A DNA stretch of 64,000 nucleotides from an uncultured Flavobacteriaceae bacterium. Lineage in GTDB: Bacteria > Bacteroidota > Bacteroidia > Flavobacteriales > Flavobacteriaceae. The notes beneath the pieces were generated by a model. It was not told where the DNA came from. It saw only the letters and a list, made by a program, of their open reading frames with translations, and ran no database searches. Position 1 is the stretch's first letter, and every line of letters starts with the position of its first letter. Shown here piece after piece: positions 8,597 to 17,880 of this stretch. The stretch covers positions 682,001-746,000 of the forward strand of contig CALSRG010000001.1 in the NCBI GenBank assembly GCA_943788695.1, written 5' to 3'. The translations under genes and the position numbers were made by a program.

Positions 8597-9391
8597 TTAG
8601 AGTAGACTACTGTAAATGATTGCTGCTGACCCAATAACGCCACAATAATATGCGAAATAAGTAAGCTGACTATTTTTAACCAATTTGATCATCCAGGTAC
8701 AAGCTAAAACACCAACTATAAAAGCACCTAAAAAACCTATTATAAGAGGCATTGTACCAGTTGAACTTTGACTCAAAGCGCCATCAAAAATATCTTTGAG
8801 AATCTTTCCAAATATAAGAGGAAGAACCATTAAAAATGAAAATCGAGCGACTTTACTTTTATCGATACCCAATAAAACACCTGAGGCAATTGTAGCACCT
8901 GATCTTGAAATGCCAGGTAAAATGGCCACAGCTTGCGCACATCCAATGAGAATTGCGTCTTTAGTGCTAACGGTTTTGTTTGTTTTTGTAGCCTTATCGG
9001 CTAAAAACAATAACAACCCTGTTATGATCAGCATGGTCCCAACAAATAATATTTTTCCATTGAATAGGGCAGATAATTCTTCTTCGAAAAATAGTCCTAC
9101 GAAAGCAGCCGGTAAAGTTGAAATGGCAATATTCAGGGCTAAAGAAGTTTCTGATGAGTTTTTAAATCTAAAGAGGTGTATGATGATTTCCCAGATATCT
9201 TTTCTAAAAACTACGACTGTACTTAGTGCCGTTGCAGCATGAAGTACGACGGTGAATAAAAGGCTGTCTGTTGGCATGGCGTTATCACCCAATATGGCTT
9301 TGCCTAGCTCCAAATGCCCACTTGAAGAAACCGGAAGAAATTCAGTAAGTCCTTGAACTACACCTAAAATGAGAGCATCAATAATTTCCAA
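8597..9391 (-). CDS. uppP: Undecaprenyl-diphosphatase
   Basis: Inner-membrane BacA/UppP enzyme of 264 residues that recycles undecaprenyl pyrophosphate to the monophosphate lipid carrier for peptidoglycan and O-antigen synthesis; the family also gives bacitracin resistance. Diagnostic blocks: LGVVQGLTEFLPVSSSGHLE with the catalytic Glu and His-containing SSSGH, and IGCAQAVAILPGISRSGATI (PGxSRSG). About eight hydrophobic segments. It starts 2 nt after DUF3098 and ends 1 nt before truB, so the genes are translationally packed. Confidence 0.96.
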   Translation of the reverse strand: MEIIDALILGVVQGLTEFLPVSSSGHLELGKAILGDNAMPTDSLLFTVVLHAATALSTVVVFRKDIWEIIIHLFRFKNSSETSLALNIAISTLPAAFVGLFFEEELSALFNGKILFVGTMLIITGLLLFLADKATKTNKTVSTKDAILIGCAQAVAILPGISRSGATIASGVLLGIDKSKVARFSFLMVLPLIFGKILKDIFDGALSQSSTGTMPLIIGFLGAFIVGVLACTWMIKLVKNSQLTYFAYYCGVIGSAAIIYSSLL

Positions 9392-9393
9392 AA

Positions 9394-9645
9394 TTAGGAG
9401 CTTTTATTGGAGTGAGACAATATGGCGTAAAATTGAATACCAAAACCAATGATAACAAGTGTTGGGGCCAATCGAATCCGTCTCCAATTAAAGATTTCTG
9501 GATTGAAAACGTTTGGGTCGTCACTGCCACCTCCTGACATAAGAATAAATCCTAATGCTATGAAAACCAGACCAATTAACATCCATTTGTAATTGTGTTT
9601 GCCGAAAATAAATTGAGGTTTGTTGTCTTTAGCCATATCAGTCAA
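9394..9645 (-). CDS. DUF3098 small membrane protein
   Basis: Protein of 83 residues with two predicted membrane helices (YKWMLIGLVFIALGFILMSGG and LAPTLVIIGFGIQFYAIL) and a central SDDPNVFNPEIFNWRRIRLAP loop characteristic of DUF3098. Its usual place in Flavobacteria is between ftsX and uppP, as here, which suggests a role linked to cell division or envelope lipid recycling, but none is established. A second possible start is the Met three codons in (9636). Confidence 0.88.
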   Translation of the reverse strand: MTDMAKDNKPQFIFGKHNYKWMLIGLVFIALGFILMSGGGSDDPNVFNPEIFNWRRIRLAPTLVIIGFGIQFYAILSHSNKSS

Positions 9646-9706
9646 ATTCTGTAAGATACAGAGCTATCTATTGAGGATAACTCTGTTATGTATTTGGTCG
9701 TTTAAT

Positions 9707-10588
9707 TTAATATAATTGATCACTGCGTAATTTTAAAAATCGTTGCGTTGCGAAAAATGTACTCACCCAACTGATACCAATTCCTAAAAATATAATGCTA
9801 ACGCTAACAATTATTAATTGTGTGGGTTTTCCAAACACATCCAACTCAGGCAAATGACGTTCAAGGTAGTATAAACCTGTAGCCAGTGCCGAGACAGCTA
9901 AAAGAGACCCAAAAAAGCCAAGTATTACGCTATTTTTGATAAAGGGCTTTCGGATAAAGCCTTTGGTTGCGCCAACCATTTGCATGGTTTTTATAATGAA
10001 TCTTTTAGAAAAAATGGATAAACGAATTGAACTGTTGATAAGCAAAACGGCTATGACAGCAAAAATCCCGCAGACCACTAGAATCCAAAAACTGATGCGT
10101 TTGACATTGCTTGCCATAAGTTGAACCAAATCTTGATCATAACGAACGTCAGAAATGTAAGGCTTTTGCATTTGAACTTGCGACAAACTATCCAAGAAAT
10201 ACGCTGTAACAAAATCCGCTTTAAGGTTAATGTCTACAACATCCTCCAATGGATTGTAACCTACATCATCTAAAAAATCTGTACCGTACTCTTTTTGCAT
10301 CATGCTCGCAGCATCTTCTTTAGAGATGAATTTTACTGATTTGACCTCAGGAGTTAAATTAAAAGCCTTTTGCAATTGAGCGATATCTGCATCCTTAGCT
10401 GATTCATTAAAATAGACACTCAAAACCACCTGTTCCTTGAATCGATCAGAAATAGACTTCGTATTTAAAACCAACAAACCTAAAGCACCTAATAAAAATA
10501 GTACTAGTGCAATGCTAATGACTACCGAAAAATATGAGGTTATCAAGCGTCTATTTTGGAATCTTTCGAAGGGCGTTTGCATAGTCAA
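9707..10588 (-). CDS. ftsX: Cell division protein FtsX
   Basis: Permease-like partner of the ATPase FtsE; the complex activates septal peptidoglycan hydrolases. The 293-residue protein has one membrane segment at about 20-42, a periplasmic domain of ~130 residues containing VVLSVYFNESAKDADIAQLQ and VKFISKEDAASMMQKEYG, then three more segments; the FtsX-type motif IKTMQMVGATKGFIRKPF sits between TM2 and TM3. FtsE is not in the window. ATG at 10588 and a second at 10582 are both possible. Head of the minus-strand run through DUF3098, uppP, truB and tag, and divergent from leuS. Confidence 0.93.
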   Translation of the reverse strand: MTMQTPFERFQNRRLITSYFSVVISIALVLFLLGALGLLVLNTKSISDRFKEQVVLSVYFNESAKDADIAQLQKAFNLTPEVKSVKFISKEDAASMMQKEYGTDFLDDVGYNPLEDVVDINLKADFVTAYFLDSLSQVQMQKPYISDVRYDQDLVQLMASNVKRISFWILVVCGIFAVIAVLLINSSIRLSIFSKRFIIKTMQMVGATKGFIRKPFIKNSVILGFFGSLLAVSALATGLYYLERHLPELDVFGKPTQLIIVSVSIIFLGIGISWVSTFFATQRFLKLRSDQLY

Positions 10589-10654
10589 ATAAAAATATAA
10601 AGATATAAAAGTTCAGTCAATACACGAGTACTTTTCAAGTGTCCTAATATGTCT

Positions 10655-10662
10655 TACTTTTG
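10655..10662 (+). promoter_or_regulatory. Putative leuS -7 box
   Basis: TACTTTTG is an exact TAnnTTTG match in the divergent ftsX-leuS gap, 20 nt before the preferred leuS ATG, which implies a very short leader. Only a partial -33 (TTTT at 10632) is seen. Confidence 0.5.
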
Positions 10663-10682
10663 TAGGCAATAATTTGATCTTC

Positions 10683-13502
10683 ATGCGATATGATTTTAAG
10701 GCCATTGAGGCCAAATGGCAAGACCAATGGGCTTCAGCCCAAACGTATAAAGCCGAGCAACCATCGAACAAACCCAAGTATTTTATACTAGATATGTTTC
10801 CATACCCGAGTGGTGCAGGACTGCATGTGGGACATCCTTTAGGCTATATCGCTTCCGATATTTATGCACGTTACAAAAGACATCGCGGATTTAATGTACT
10901 TCATCCTCAAGGTTATGATAGTTTCGGTTTACCTGCTGAACAATACGCTATAGAAACCGGACAACATCCTTTAAAAACTACAAATCAAAACATCGCACGC
11001 TATAGAGAACAGCTAGATCGCCTCGGATTTTCTTTTGATTGGTCGCGCGAAGTACGCACCAGTGATCCTGAGTATTTTAAATGGACTCAGGCGATATTTT
11101 TAAAGCTGCATGATGCTTGGTATGATAATGTCTCTGACAAGGCCAGACCTATTTCGGACCTGTTATATATTTTTAAAACAAAAGGCAATAGAAACCTTGA
11201 TGCTGCTTGCGATGAGCAAACTGAAATTTTTAGTGCGGCAGAGTGGCTTGCATTTTCTGAGGATCAAAAGTCTGATATTTTATTGAAATATAGATTGACC
11301 TACCTTGCAGAAACGGAAGTGAATTGGTGTCCTAATTTAGGGACTGTTCTGGCGAATGATGAAATCATTAACGGTCTTTCAGAACGTGGGGGTCATCCAG
11401 TGATTCGAAAGAAAATGACGCAATGGATCATGCGAATTTCCGCTTATGCTCAAAGGTTGTTGTCTGGACTTGATAATATCGATTGGCCTTTGGCGCTAAA
11501 AGAATCTCAACGCAACTGGATCGGCAAATCTGTTGGTGCTTTAGTTCATTTTGAAGTGGATCAATCAGACGAAAAAATAGCTGTATTCACAACCCGACCT
11601 GACACCATTTTTGGAGTAAGTTTTCTTACCCTTGCGCCAGAGCACCCGCTCGTTGCTCGATTGACAACCTCAAATCAACAACAAAAAGTTAAAGACTACA
11701 TTGAAGCAACCTCTCGACGCAGTGAGCGAGAACGTATGGCAGATGTAAAAACTATAAGTGGCGTATTTACTGGTGCTTATGCCGTTCATCCATTTACTAA
11801 GGCCTCTATTCCTATTTGGATTGGAGACTATGTTCTTGCTGGTTATGGCACTGGTGCTGTAATGGCAGTTCCTTGCGGTGATCAAAGGGATCACGATTTT
11901 GCACGATTTTTCAATTTAGATATTCCAAATATTTTTAAAGATGTCGATGTCGAGCAAGAAGCCTACACACAAAAGGCTGATGTTTTACTTAAAGATTCAG
12001 ACTTTTTAAATGAATTGAATTACGCTAAGGCAATGCCAATTGTGATTGAACGTTTAGAGACAATTGGCGCTGGTCAAGGACAAACCAATTTTAGATTACG
12101 TGATGCCGTTTTTTCTCGACAACGCTATTGGGGAGAGCCTTTTCCAATATATTATGTCAATGGTCGTCCACGACCTATTGATTCGAACTATTTGCCATTG
12201 CAGCTGCCGAAAGTGGATCAGTACTTGCCAACTGAAGATGGGGCACCGCCACTAGGCCGTGCTACTGCATGGGCATGGGACACCGAATCGAATTCAGTTG
12301 TCGATAATTCGCTAATTGATCACCAAACCGTTTTCCCGATTGAGCTCAATACCATGCCTGGTTGGGCAGGTAGTGCTTGGTATTTTTTCCGCTATATGGA
12401 TGCTCATAACGCCAATGTGTTTGCGGACCACGAGGCGATGGCCTATTGGAAGCAGGTCGATTTGTATATTGGCGGTAGTGAACATGCTACTGGTCATTTG
12501 TTATATGCTAGATTTTGGACAAAATTTTTATTTGACCTTGGGTTGTCACCAGTCGATGAGCCATTTAAAAAGTTGATCAATCAAGGAATGATTTTGGGGA
12601 CTAGTGCCTTTGCTCATAGAGTTGAAGGGACGACTCATTTTGTATCAAAAGATGAGATAAAGGATCAAAAAACACAACGAATACATGTTGATGTTAGTAT
12701 GGTAGATGCCAGCGACCATCTTGATACGGAGGCGTTTAAAATTTGGCGCAGTGATTTTTATTCGGCAACATTCATCACCAATAAACAAGGTCATTTTGTT
12801 GTGGAAAGGGAAGTGGAAAAGATGTCAAAATCAAAATATAATGTGGTCAATCCTGACGCTATTTGCGACCAATACGGTGCTGATAGTTTAAGGATGTACG
12901 AGATGTTTTTAGGACCATTGGAACAGGCAAAACCGTGGAATACTGCTGGGATTAGTGGTGTTCATAATTTCTTAAATAAACTGTGGCGACTTTATATCGA
13001 CCAAGATGGTCAGTTGAAGGTTAATGATCAACCTGGATCGAAGGATAGTTTAAAAACACTCCATAAATCCATAAAAAAAGTTACTGAGGATATAGAACAA
13101 TTTTCATTCAATACTTCGGTATCTACCTTTATGATTGCGGTCAATGAATTTTCTTCTCAAAATTGTTCAAGCAAGGAAATTCTAGAGCCATTCTTGATAT
13201 TATTATCGCCTTACGCACCTCATATAGCAGAGGAGCTATGGCATAAATTGGGAAATTTCTCATCTGTAACTGAGCAATTTTTTCCCGAATTTGATCCAAA
13301 TTTATTGATAGAACAAACCAAAGTATATCCAGTTTCCTTTAATGGAAAAATGAGATTCACATTGGAGTTAGATTTGAATTTAGATAAAGCGGATATCGAA
13401 AAAATTGTGCTTAGCCACGAGAATACTAAAGCGCAACTTAGTGGCTTATCTCCCAAAAAAGTCATAATTATTCCAGGTAAAATTATTAACATTGTTCATT
13501 AA
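10683..13502 (+). CDS. leuS: Leucine--tRNA ligase
   Basis: Charges tRNA-Leu. Class I signature HVGH (in PYPSGAGLHVGHPLGY, residues 48-51 counting from the preferred start) and KMSKS (about residue 713). The CP1 editing domain is recognised by TTRPDTIFGVSFLTLAPEHP and GTGAVMAVPCGDQRDHDFA, whose Thr-rich and Asp residues hydrolyse mischarged tRNA. Length 939 residues, normal for the bacterial form in this phylum. The start at 10683 (MRYDFKAIEAKWQ) fits the family N-terminus; an upstream ATG at 10674 would add MIF and sits close to the -7 box. A family-typical extra segment of ~60 residues follows the HIGH region (KARPISDLLYIFKTKGNRNL). Confidence 0.97.
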   Translation: MRYDFKAIEAKWQDQWASAQTYKAEQPSNKPKYFILDMFPYPSGAGLHVGHPLGYIASDIYARYKRHRGFNVLHPQGYDSFGLPAEQYAIETGQHPLKTTNQNIARYREQLDRLGFSFDWSREVRTSDPEYFKWTQAIFLKLHDAWYDNVSDKARPISDLLYIFKTKGNRNLDAACDEQTEIFSAAEWLAFSEDQKSDILLKYRLTYLAETEVNWCPNLGTVLANDEIINGLSERGGHPVIRKKMTQWIMRISAYAQRLLSGLDNIDWPLALKESQRNWIGKSVGALVHFEVDQSDEKIAVFTTRPDTIFGVSFLTLAPEHPLVARLTTSNQQQKVKDYIEATSRRSERERMADVKTISGVFTGAYAVHPFTKASIPIWIGDYVLAGYGTGAVMAVPCGDQRDHDFARFFNLDIPNIFKDVDVEQEAYTQKADVLLKDSDFLNELNYAKAMPIVIERLETIGAGQGQTNFRLRDAVFSRQRYWGEPFPIYYVNGRPRPIDSNYLPLQLPKVDQYLPTEDGAPPLGRATAWAWDTESNSVVDNSLIDHQTVFPIELNTMPGWAGSAWYFFRYMDAHNANVFADHEAMAYWKQVDLYIGGSEHATGHLLYARFWTKFLFDLGLSPVDEPFKKLINQGMILGTSAFAHRVEGTTHFVSKDEIKDQKTQRIHVDVSMVDASDHLDTEAFKIWRSDFYSATFITNKQGHFVVEREVEKMSKSKYNVVNPDAICDQYGADSLRMYEMFLGPLEQAKPWNTAGISGVHNFLNKLWRLYIDQDGQLKVNDQPGSKDSLKTLHKSIKKVTEDIEQFSFNTSVSTFMIAVNEFSSQNCSSKEILEPFLILLSPYAPHIAEELWHKLGNFSSVTEQFFPEFDPNLLIEQTKVYPVSFNGKMRFTLELDLNLDKADIEKIVLSHENTKAQLSGLSPKKVIIIPGKIINIVH

Positions 13503-13549
13503 TCGTGAAATACGAATTATCTTTGACGTTAATATAAAACCTAGATCGT

Positions 13550-14245
13550 ATGTTATTTTATTATTTAATTATTGGTGCAATTGCCCTAGTTAGCTTTTTG
13601 GTGAGTAATACTCTTAAATCTAAATTTAAAAAATATTCAAAGTTTCAACTTCGCAATGGTATGAGCGGTGCTGAGATTGCTGAAAAAATGCTTTCGGATC
13701 ATGGCATATATGATGTTAAGGTGATCAGTACATCTGGTCAGCTCACGGATCACTATAATCCAAAGAATAAAACAGTTAATCTGAGTGAAAGCGTTTATGG
13801 TGAGCGGAACGCTGCGGCAGCAGCAGTTGCAGCGCACGAATGTGGTCATGCGGTTCAACATGCTACGGCCTACAGTTGGTTGCAACTACGTTCCAATTTG
13901 GTGCCTATGGTCAATGTGGCATCGCAATTGTCGCAATGGTTAATCATCGGTGGTTTAATCCTTGGAGCAGCCTCGGCAGCAGGGATTGGTTACTATGTGG
14001 CTATTGTTGGTTTACTTTTAATGGCAGTCGCTACAACCTTTAGCTTTATCACTTTACCTGTTGAATACGATGCAAGTCATCGTGCGTTGGCCTGGTTAAG
14101 CAATAAGAATATGGTGTCTCAAGAAGAGTATGCTGGCGCCAAGGACGCATTAAAATGGGCGGCTCGCACCTATTTGGTTGCAGCCATCGGCGCGCTAGCA
14201 ATGTTACTCTACTGGGCGTTAAGCATTCTTGGTGGCCGAGATTAA
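13550..14245 (+). CDS. Membrane zinc metallopeptidase, YugP family
   Basis: Predicted membrane protease of 231 residues. An N-terminal membrane helix is followed by a soluble segment with the zinc site HECGH in AAAVAAHECGHAVQHATAY, then two or three hydrophobic helices (WLIIGGLILGAASAAGIGYY and the next stretch), and TLPVEYDASHRALAWL, in which the Glu is the likely third ligand. A last helix closes the protein. This matches the neutral zinc metallopeptidase family 2 (YugP). Natural substrate unknown. Stop overlaps the convergent Lrp gene by 4 nt. Confidence 0.92.
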   Translation: MLFYYLIIGAIALVSFLVSNTLKSKFKKYSKFQLRNGMSGAEIAEKMLSDHGIYDVKVISTSGQLTDHYNPKNKTVNLSESVYGERNAAAAAVAAHECGHAVQHATAYSWLQLRSNLVPMVNVASQLSQWLIIGGLILGAASAAGIGYYVAIVGLLLMAVATTFSFITLPVEYDASHRALAWLSNKNMVSQEEYAGAKDALKWAARTYLVAAIGALAMLLYWALSILGGRD

Positions 14246-14712
14246 ACGGCTATCTGACGCTCGATCTGCTGATCTAAAGAAATTAAAGTTTCTGTACGAG
14301 ATACGCCACTGATAGTTTGTATTTTTTCGTAAAGTACTTTCATCAATTCATCGTTGTCGTGACACATCACTTTGACCAGAATACCCCAATTTCCTGTGGT
14401 ATAATGACATTCTAATACTTCAGGAATTTGCTCTATCTCTTTAATGATGTCACAATTATTTGCTGCTTTTTCAAGCACTAATCCGACAAAAGCTGTAGTA
14501 CGATAGCCTAACATATCTGTATTTACAAGATATCTTGAGCCTTTGAGCAAACGATGTTGTTCGAGTTTTTTAAGACGCTGATGAATGGCTGCTCCAGAAA
14601 CACCGACTTGTCGGCCAATTTCTAAAACGGGTGTGCGGGCGTCTTTCATGAGCGCACGAAGGATTGTGCGGTCAATACGGTCTAAAACGAAATTTTCGTT
14701 GATAATTTTCAT
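14242..14712 (-). CDS. Lrp/AsnC-family transcription regulator
   Basis: Regulator of 156 residues. The N-terminal winged helix-turn-helix is DRIDRTILRALMKDARTPVLEI through VGVSGAAIHQRLKKLE; the C-terminal RAM domain, where an amino acid usually binds, covers about 70-150 (TTAFVGLVLEKAANNCDIIK, ECHYTTGNWGILVKV). It lies 57 nt downstream of the saccharopine dehydrogenase gene on the same strand, so it may sense lysine or a related amino acid and control that gene; this is inference from position. Close relatives are common in Flavobacteria. Confidence 0.9.
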   Translation of the reverse strand: MKIINENFVLDRIDRTILRALMKDARTPVLEIGRQVGVSGAAIHQRLKKLEQHRLLKGSRYLVNTDMLGYRTTAFVGLVLEKAANNCDIIKEIEQIPEVLECHYTTGNWGILVKVMCHDNDELMKVLYEKIQTISGVSRTETLISLDQQIERQIAV

Positions 14713-14769
14713 AGGTTATAGATTTGGGTTTAAAAGTTAAAGGTACTGATTGTTTTTGATTTTAAACGT

Positions 14770-16137
14770 TTAGAGGTGCAAAGTATTGTAAGATGTATAT
14801 AAAACTTCCTTTTCGTTAAATGTTATTTTTTGAGAATTAAGGGCCTTCATTACTGGATTATATATCTCAGGTGAAACAGGAAGTGTTACACCAGGAGTAT
14901 GAATCTCACCATTTAGAATAGCCAATGCAGCTATACCAACAGGCAGGCCAACTGTTTTTGACATTGCCGTAAATTTCTCGTCTTCTCCAATGACTACGAG
15001 AGTCGAATCAATTTGTTTGCATTGTCCATTAATTTCATAGCCAAATTTATGATACATCACAATCATGTCTTTATCATCTGGATCTAATTTCCATTTGTCC
15101 ATCAAAATATGTTGCAATGCTTGTGCAGGTGAAGCGTTTTTCACGCCAATAAATTTGGTGCTACTAAACAAATCTAATGACAAAAACTTATCCCATATAA
15201 TATCGTCTTGATCTATTTTGAGCGTATGTCGAAATTTTAGTTCAACCGAATCTGTGGGGTGGTAGGGTAAAAACAAATTAATAAATTCGCGATATGTTAG
15301 TTTTTCGCTTTGTTCAATTTTATAGGAATCGTCTGTCATTCCGAGTTGAACAAATACATGCCAAGCTCGGCTAAAACCAACACGTCGAATAGTGCCGCGA
15401 TACATGGTTTTAATATCGCTCAAACCATAAACGTCTCTATATCCTAAAGAATCTCTGTTGGCATAGGCCTCAAACTTGCCAAAACCTTCAATGTCAAGAA
15501 ATTCTGTTCTTCTAAATAAATAATGATAAGGGATGTATTTATAACTGCCTTCTTGGATAAATTTTGCAGCGCCACCTTGGCCAGCTAAAACGACATTTCT
15601 AGGATTCCACGTGAACTTATAATTCCATAAATTATTGTCTGATTCAGGGGCAACTAATCCGCCTGTAAAGGATTCGAACAACATCATTTTACCACCTTCA
15701 GATTTAATCCTGTCTATGATTTGCATAGCACTCATATGATCAATTCCTGGATCACAGCCAATTTCATTCAAAAATATAAGTCCGTTTGATTGAACCTCAC
15801 GCTGCATCCCATTAAGTTCTGGGCTTATGTATGAGGCCGTGACCAAATGTTTTTTGAACTGCAAACATTCTTTTGCCACTTCAATATGAAGAAATGCTGG
15901 TAACATTGAAATTACCAGGTCGGCCTTTTTCACAAATTTTCGCCTATTCTCAACGTCGTTAACATCTAGTTTTATAGGGGAGAAGTAGTCTGAAAACGTA
16001 CCGTAATACTCTAAATGTGACACATCAAGATCAGCAATAGTGAGATGTAAATCTTGATTTCGAGCATTTTCTAATAAAAACCGAATTAAATGTGAGGCTG
16101 ATTTTCCGGCGCCTAAAATTAAGATATGTCGCATCAA
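14770..16137 (-). CDS. Saccharopine dehydrogenase-like protein
   Basis: Rossmann oxidoreductase of 455 residues. The NAD(P) fold is at the very N-terminus (HILILGAGKSASHLIRFLLE), followed by DLVISMLPAFLHIEVAKECL and LVTASYISPELNG, the saccharopine dehydrogenase core, and by the C-terminal domain with NEIGCDPGIDHMSAMQIID and FTGGLVAPESDNNLW. This is the glutamate-forming (LYS9-type) branch: it would cleave saccharopine to glutamate and aminoadipate semialdehyde in lysine breakdown. A lysine-ketoglutarate reductase domain is not fused or adjacent. Starts at either of two Met codons (16137 or 16134). Neighbouring Lrp regulator fits amino acid control. Confidence 0.87.
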   Translation of the reverse strand: MMRHILILGAGKSASHLIRFLLENARNQDLHLTIADLDVSHLEYYGTFSDYFSPIKLDVNDVENRRKFVKKADLVISMLPAFLHIEVAKECLQFKKHLVTASYISPELNGMQREVQSNGLIFLNEIGCDPGIDHMSAMQIIDRIKSEGGKMMLFESFTGGLVAPESDNNLWNYKFTWNPRNVVLAGQGGAAKFIQEGSYKYIPYHYLFRRTEFLDIEGFGKFEAYANRDSLGYRDVYGLSDIKTMYRGTIRRVGFSRAWHVFVQLGMTDDSYKIEQSEKLTYREFINLFLPYHPTDSVELKFRHTLKIDQDDIIWDKFLSLDLFSSTKFIGVKNASPAQALQHILMDKWKLDPDDKDMIVMYHKFGYEINGQCKQIDSTLVVIGEDEKFTAMSKTVGLPVGIAALAILNGEIHTPGVTLPVSPEIYNPVMKALNSQKITFNEKEVLYTSYNTLHL

Positions 16138-16266
16138 AAGAAGTTTTGGTTTAATTTGTTTAAAAAAGCACTAACAAATTTTTATTTTAATTGTAAATAA
16201 ACAAAAAAAACTTGGGTCTTTATTGTTCTATTGGTTATTTGAATTTTTCTAATTTTACCAAATTAA

Positions 16267-17874
16267 ATGTATGTTATGGTATCAAGCTTTAAAGTTACGA
16301 AAACGTTATCGTTAGATGATATAGGAATTACTGACGCCCAAGTCAAATATCAACTTAGCCCTAAAGAACTTCATGATCTATCGTTGGCTCAAAATCTGGG
16401 TCAATCGACTAAAATGGGTGCACTTGCCATCAATACGGGGGATTTTACTGGACGGTCACCCAAGGATCGGTTTATTGTAAAGGATAAAATAACCGCTGAT
16501 GAAGTGTGGTGGGGCAATGTCAACATTCCCTTTGATTCGGATCAGTTTGACAAGTTAGAATTAAAGATGAAAGATTATCTATCGAAAAAAACACTTTATG
16601 TTCGAGACTGCTTTACCTGTGCCGAAGAATCATATCGCATACCTTTACGTGTGATCACTGAATTACCGTGGAGTTCCTTGTTTACTTATAATATGTTCAT
16701 TCGTCCAACGGAATTTGAGCTCATCGATTTTAGCCCAGAATGGATAGTTTTGAATGCCCCAGGGTTTTTGGCAGATCCAAAAATTGATGGAACACGTCAA
16801 TCAAATTTTGCTATTTTGAATTTTTCAAAAAAAATGATTTTAGTGGGTGGTACAGGATATACTGGTGAAATTAAAAAAGGCATCTTTTCGGCAATGAATT
16901 TCATTCTTCCAGTTAATCGTAATACTTTACCGATGCATTGTAGTGCGAATGTTGGCAGTGATGGCCAAACAGCTATTTTCTTTGGCCTTTCCGGCACTGG
17001 CAAAACCACCTTGTCGGCGGTTCCAGATCGCAAGCTTATTGGTGATGATGAGCATGGCTGGACACCACATGATAGTGTTTTTAATATGGAAGGGGGCTGC
17101 TACGCCAAAGTGATTAATTTGACTGAAGAGAGCGAACCTGATATTTTTCGTGCTATCAGATCAGGAGCTTTACTGGAGAATGTGATTGTTGACGTTAATG
17201 GTGTGGTAGATTTTACCAACTCGAGTATCACACCAAATACCAGAGTAAGTTATCCCATAAATTTCATTGATAATATTCAGGAGCCTTCAATTGGATATAA
17301 CCCAAAACATATATTTTTCTTAACAGCTGACGCATTTGGTGTGTTGCCGCCTATTTCGAAGTTGTCTCCTGATCAAGCGGCCTATCATTTTATTTCTGGA
17401 TATACAGCAAAGGTGGCAGGGACTGAAGAGGGTGTGGTGGAACCAGTGCCCAATTTTTCGGCTTGCTTTGGCGCACCTTTTATGCCATTGCATCCAACCC
17501 GTTATGCCGAGATGTTAAGTCAAAAAATGCACGATTCAAAGGTGAACGTGTGGTTGATTAATACTGGCTGGACAGGTGGACCTTATGGAACTGGATCACG
17601 GATGAAATTGAAGTACACTAGGGCAATGATCAATGCTGCTTTGGATCACCAATTGGATGATGTGGCTTATTCAAAACACCCTGTTTTTGGACTCAATATT
17701 CCACAAGAATGTCCTGGTGTACCGTCCAACATTTTAGATCCAAAAAACACTTGGTCGGATCCTTTGGCCTATGATGAAAAAGCAATCTATTTGTCGAAAA
17801 TATTTAATGAAAACTTCAAACAATTCGAAGCCAATGCGACTGAAGGCATAAAGTCGGGAGGACCTTTACTATGA
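16267..17874 (+). CDS. pckA: Phosphoenolpyruvate carboxykinase (ATP)
   Basis: Makes phosphoenolpyruvate from oxaloacetate and ATP, the first step of gluconeogenesis. At 535 residues it is the ATP-type enzyme. The kinase loop is GLSGTGKTTLSA, preceded by NVGSDGQTAIFF; the metal/substrate region has LIGDDEHGWTPHDSVFNMEGG; the Arg-containing TGDFTGRSPKDRFIV block binds oxaloacetate. Two Met codons are possible (16267 or 16276). Divergent from the saccharopine dehydrogenase; convergent with hemD 6 nt further on. Confidence 0.97.
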   Translation: MYVMVSSFKVTKTLSLDDIGITDAQVKYQLSPKELHDLSLAQNLGQSTKMGALAINTGDFTGRSPKDRFIVKDKITADEVWWGNVNIPFDSDQFDKLELKMKDYLSKKTLYVRDCFTCAEESYRIPLRVITELPWSSLFTYNMFIRPTEFELIDFSPEWIVLNAPGFLADPKIDGTRQSNFAILNFSKKMILVGGTGYTGEIKKGIFSAMNFILPVNRNTLPMHCSANVGSDGQTAIFFGLSGTGKTTLSAVPDRKLIGDDEHGWTPHDSVFNMEGGCYAKVINLTEESEPDIFRAIRSGALLENVIVDVNGVVDFTNSSITPNTRVSYPINFIDNIQEPSIGYNPKHIFFLTADAFGVLPPISKLSPDQAAYHFISGYTAKVAGTEEGVVEPVPNFSACFGAPFMPLHPTRYAEMLSQKMHDSKVNVWLINTGWTGGPYGTGSRMKLKYTRAMINAALDHQLDDVAYSKHPVFGLNIPQECPGVPSNILDPKNTWSDPLAYDEKAIYLSKIFNENFKQFEANATEGIKSGGPLL

Positions 17875-17880
17875 GGATTA

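Noticed and set aside
7897..8643. truB starting at 8643
   Set aside because: The extra 16 residues are read from within the uppP 3' end, and the ATG ending at 8593 right after the uppP stop gives the normal TruB N-terminus.
8796..9242. 148-codon plus-strand frame opposite uppP
   Set aside because: Antisense to intact uppP, whose motifs are complete; composition shows no independent family.
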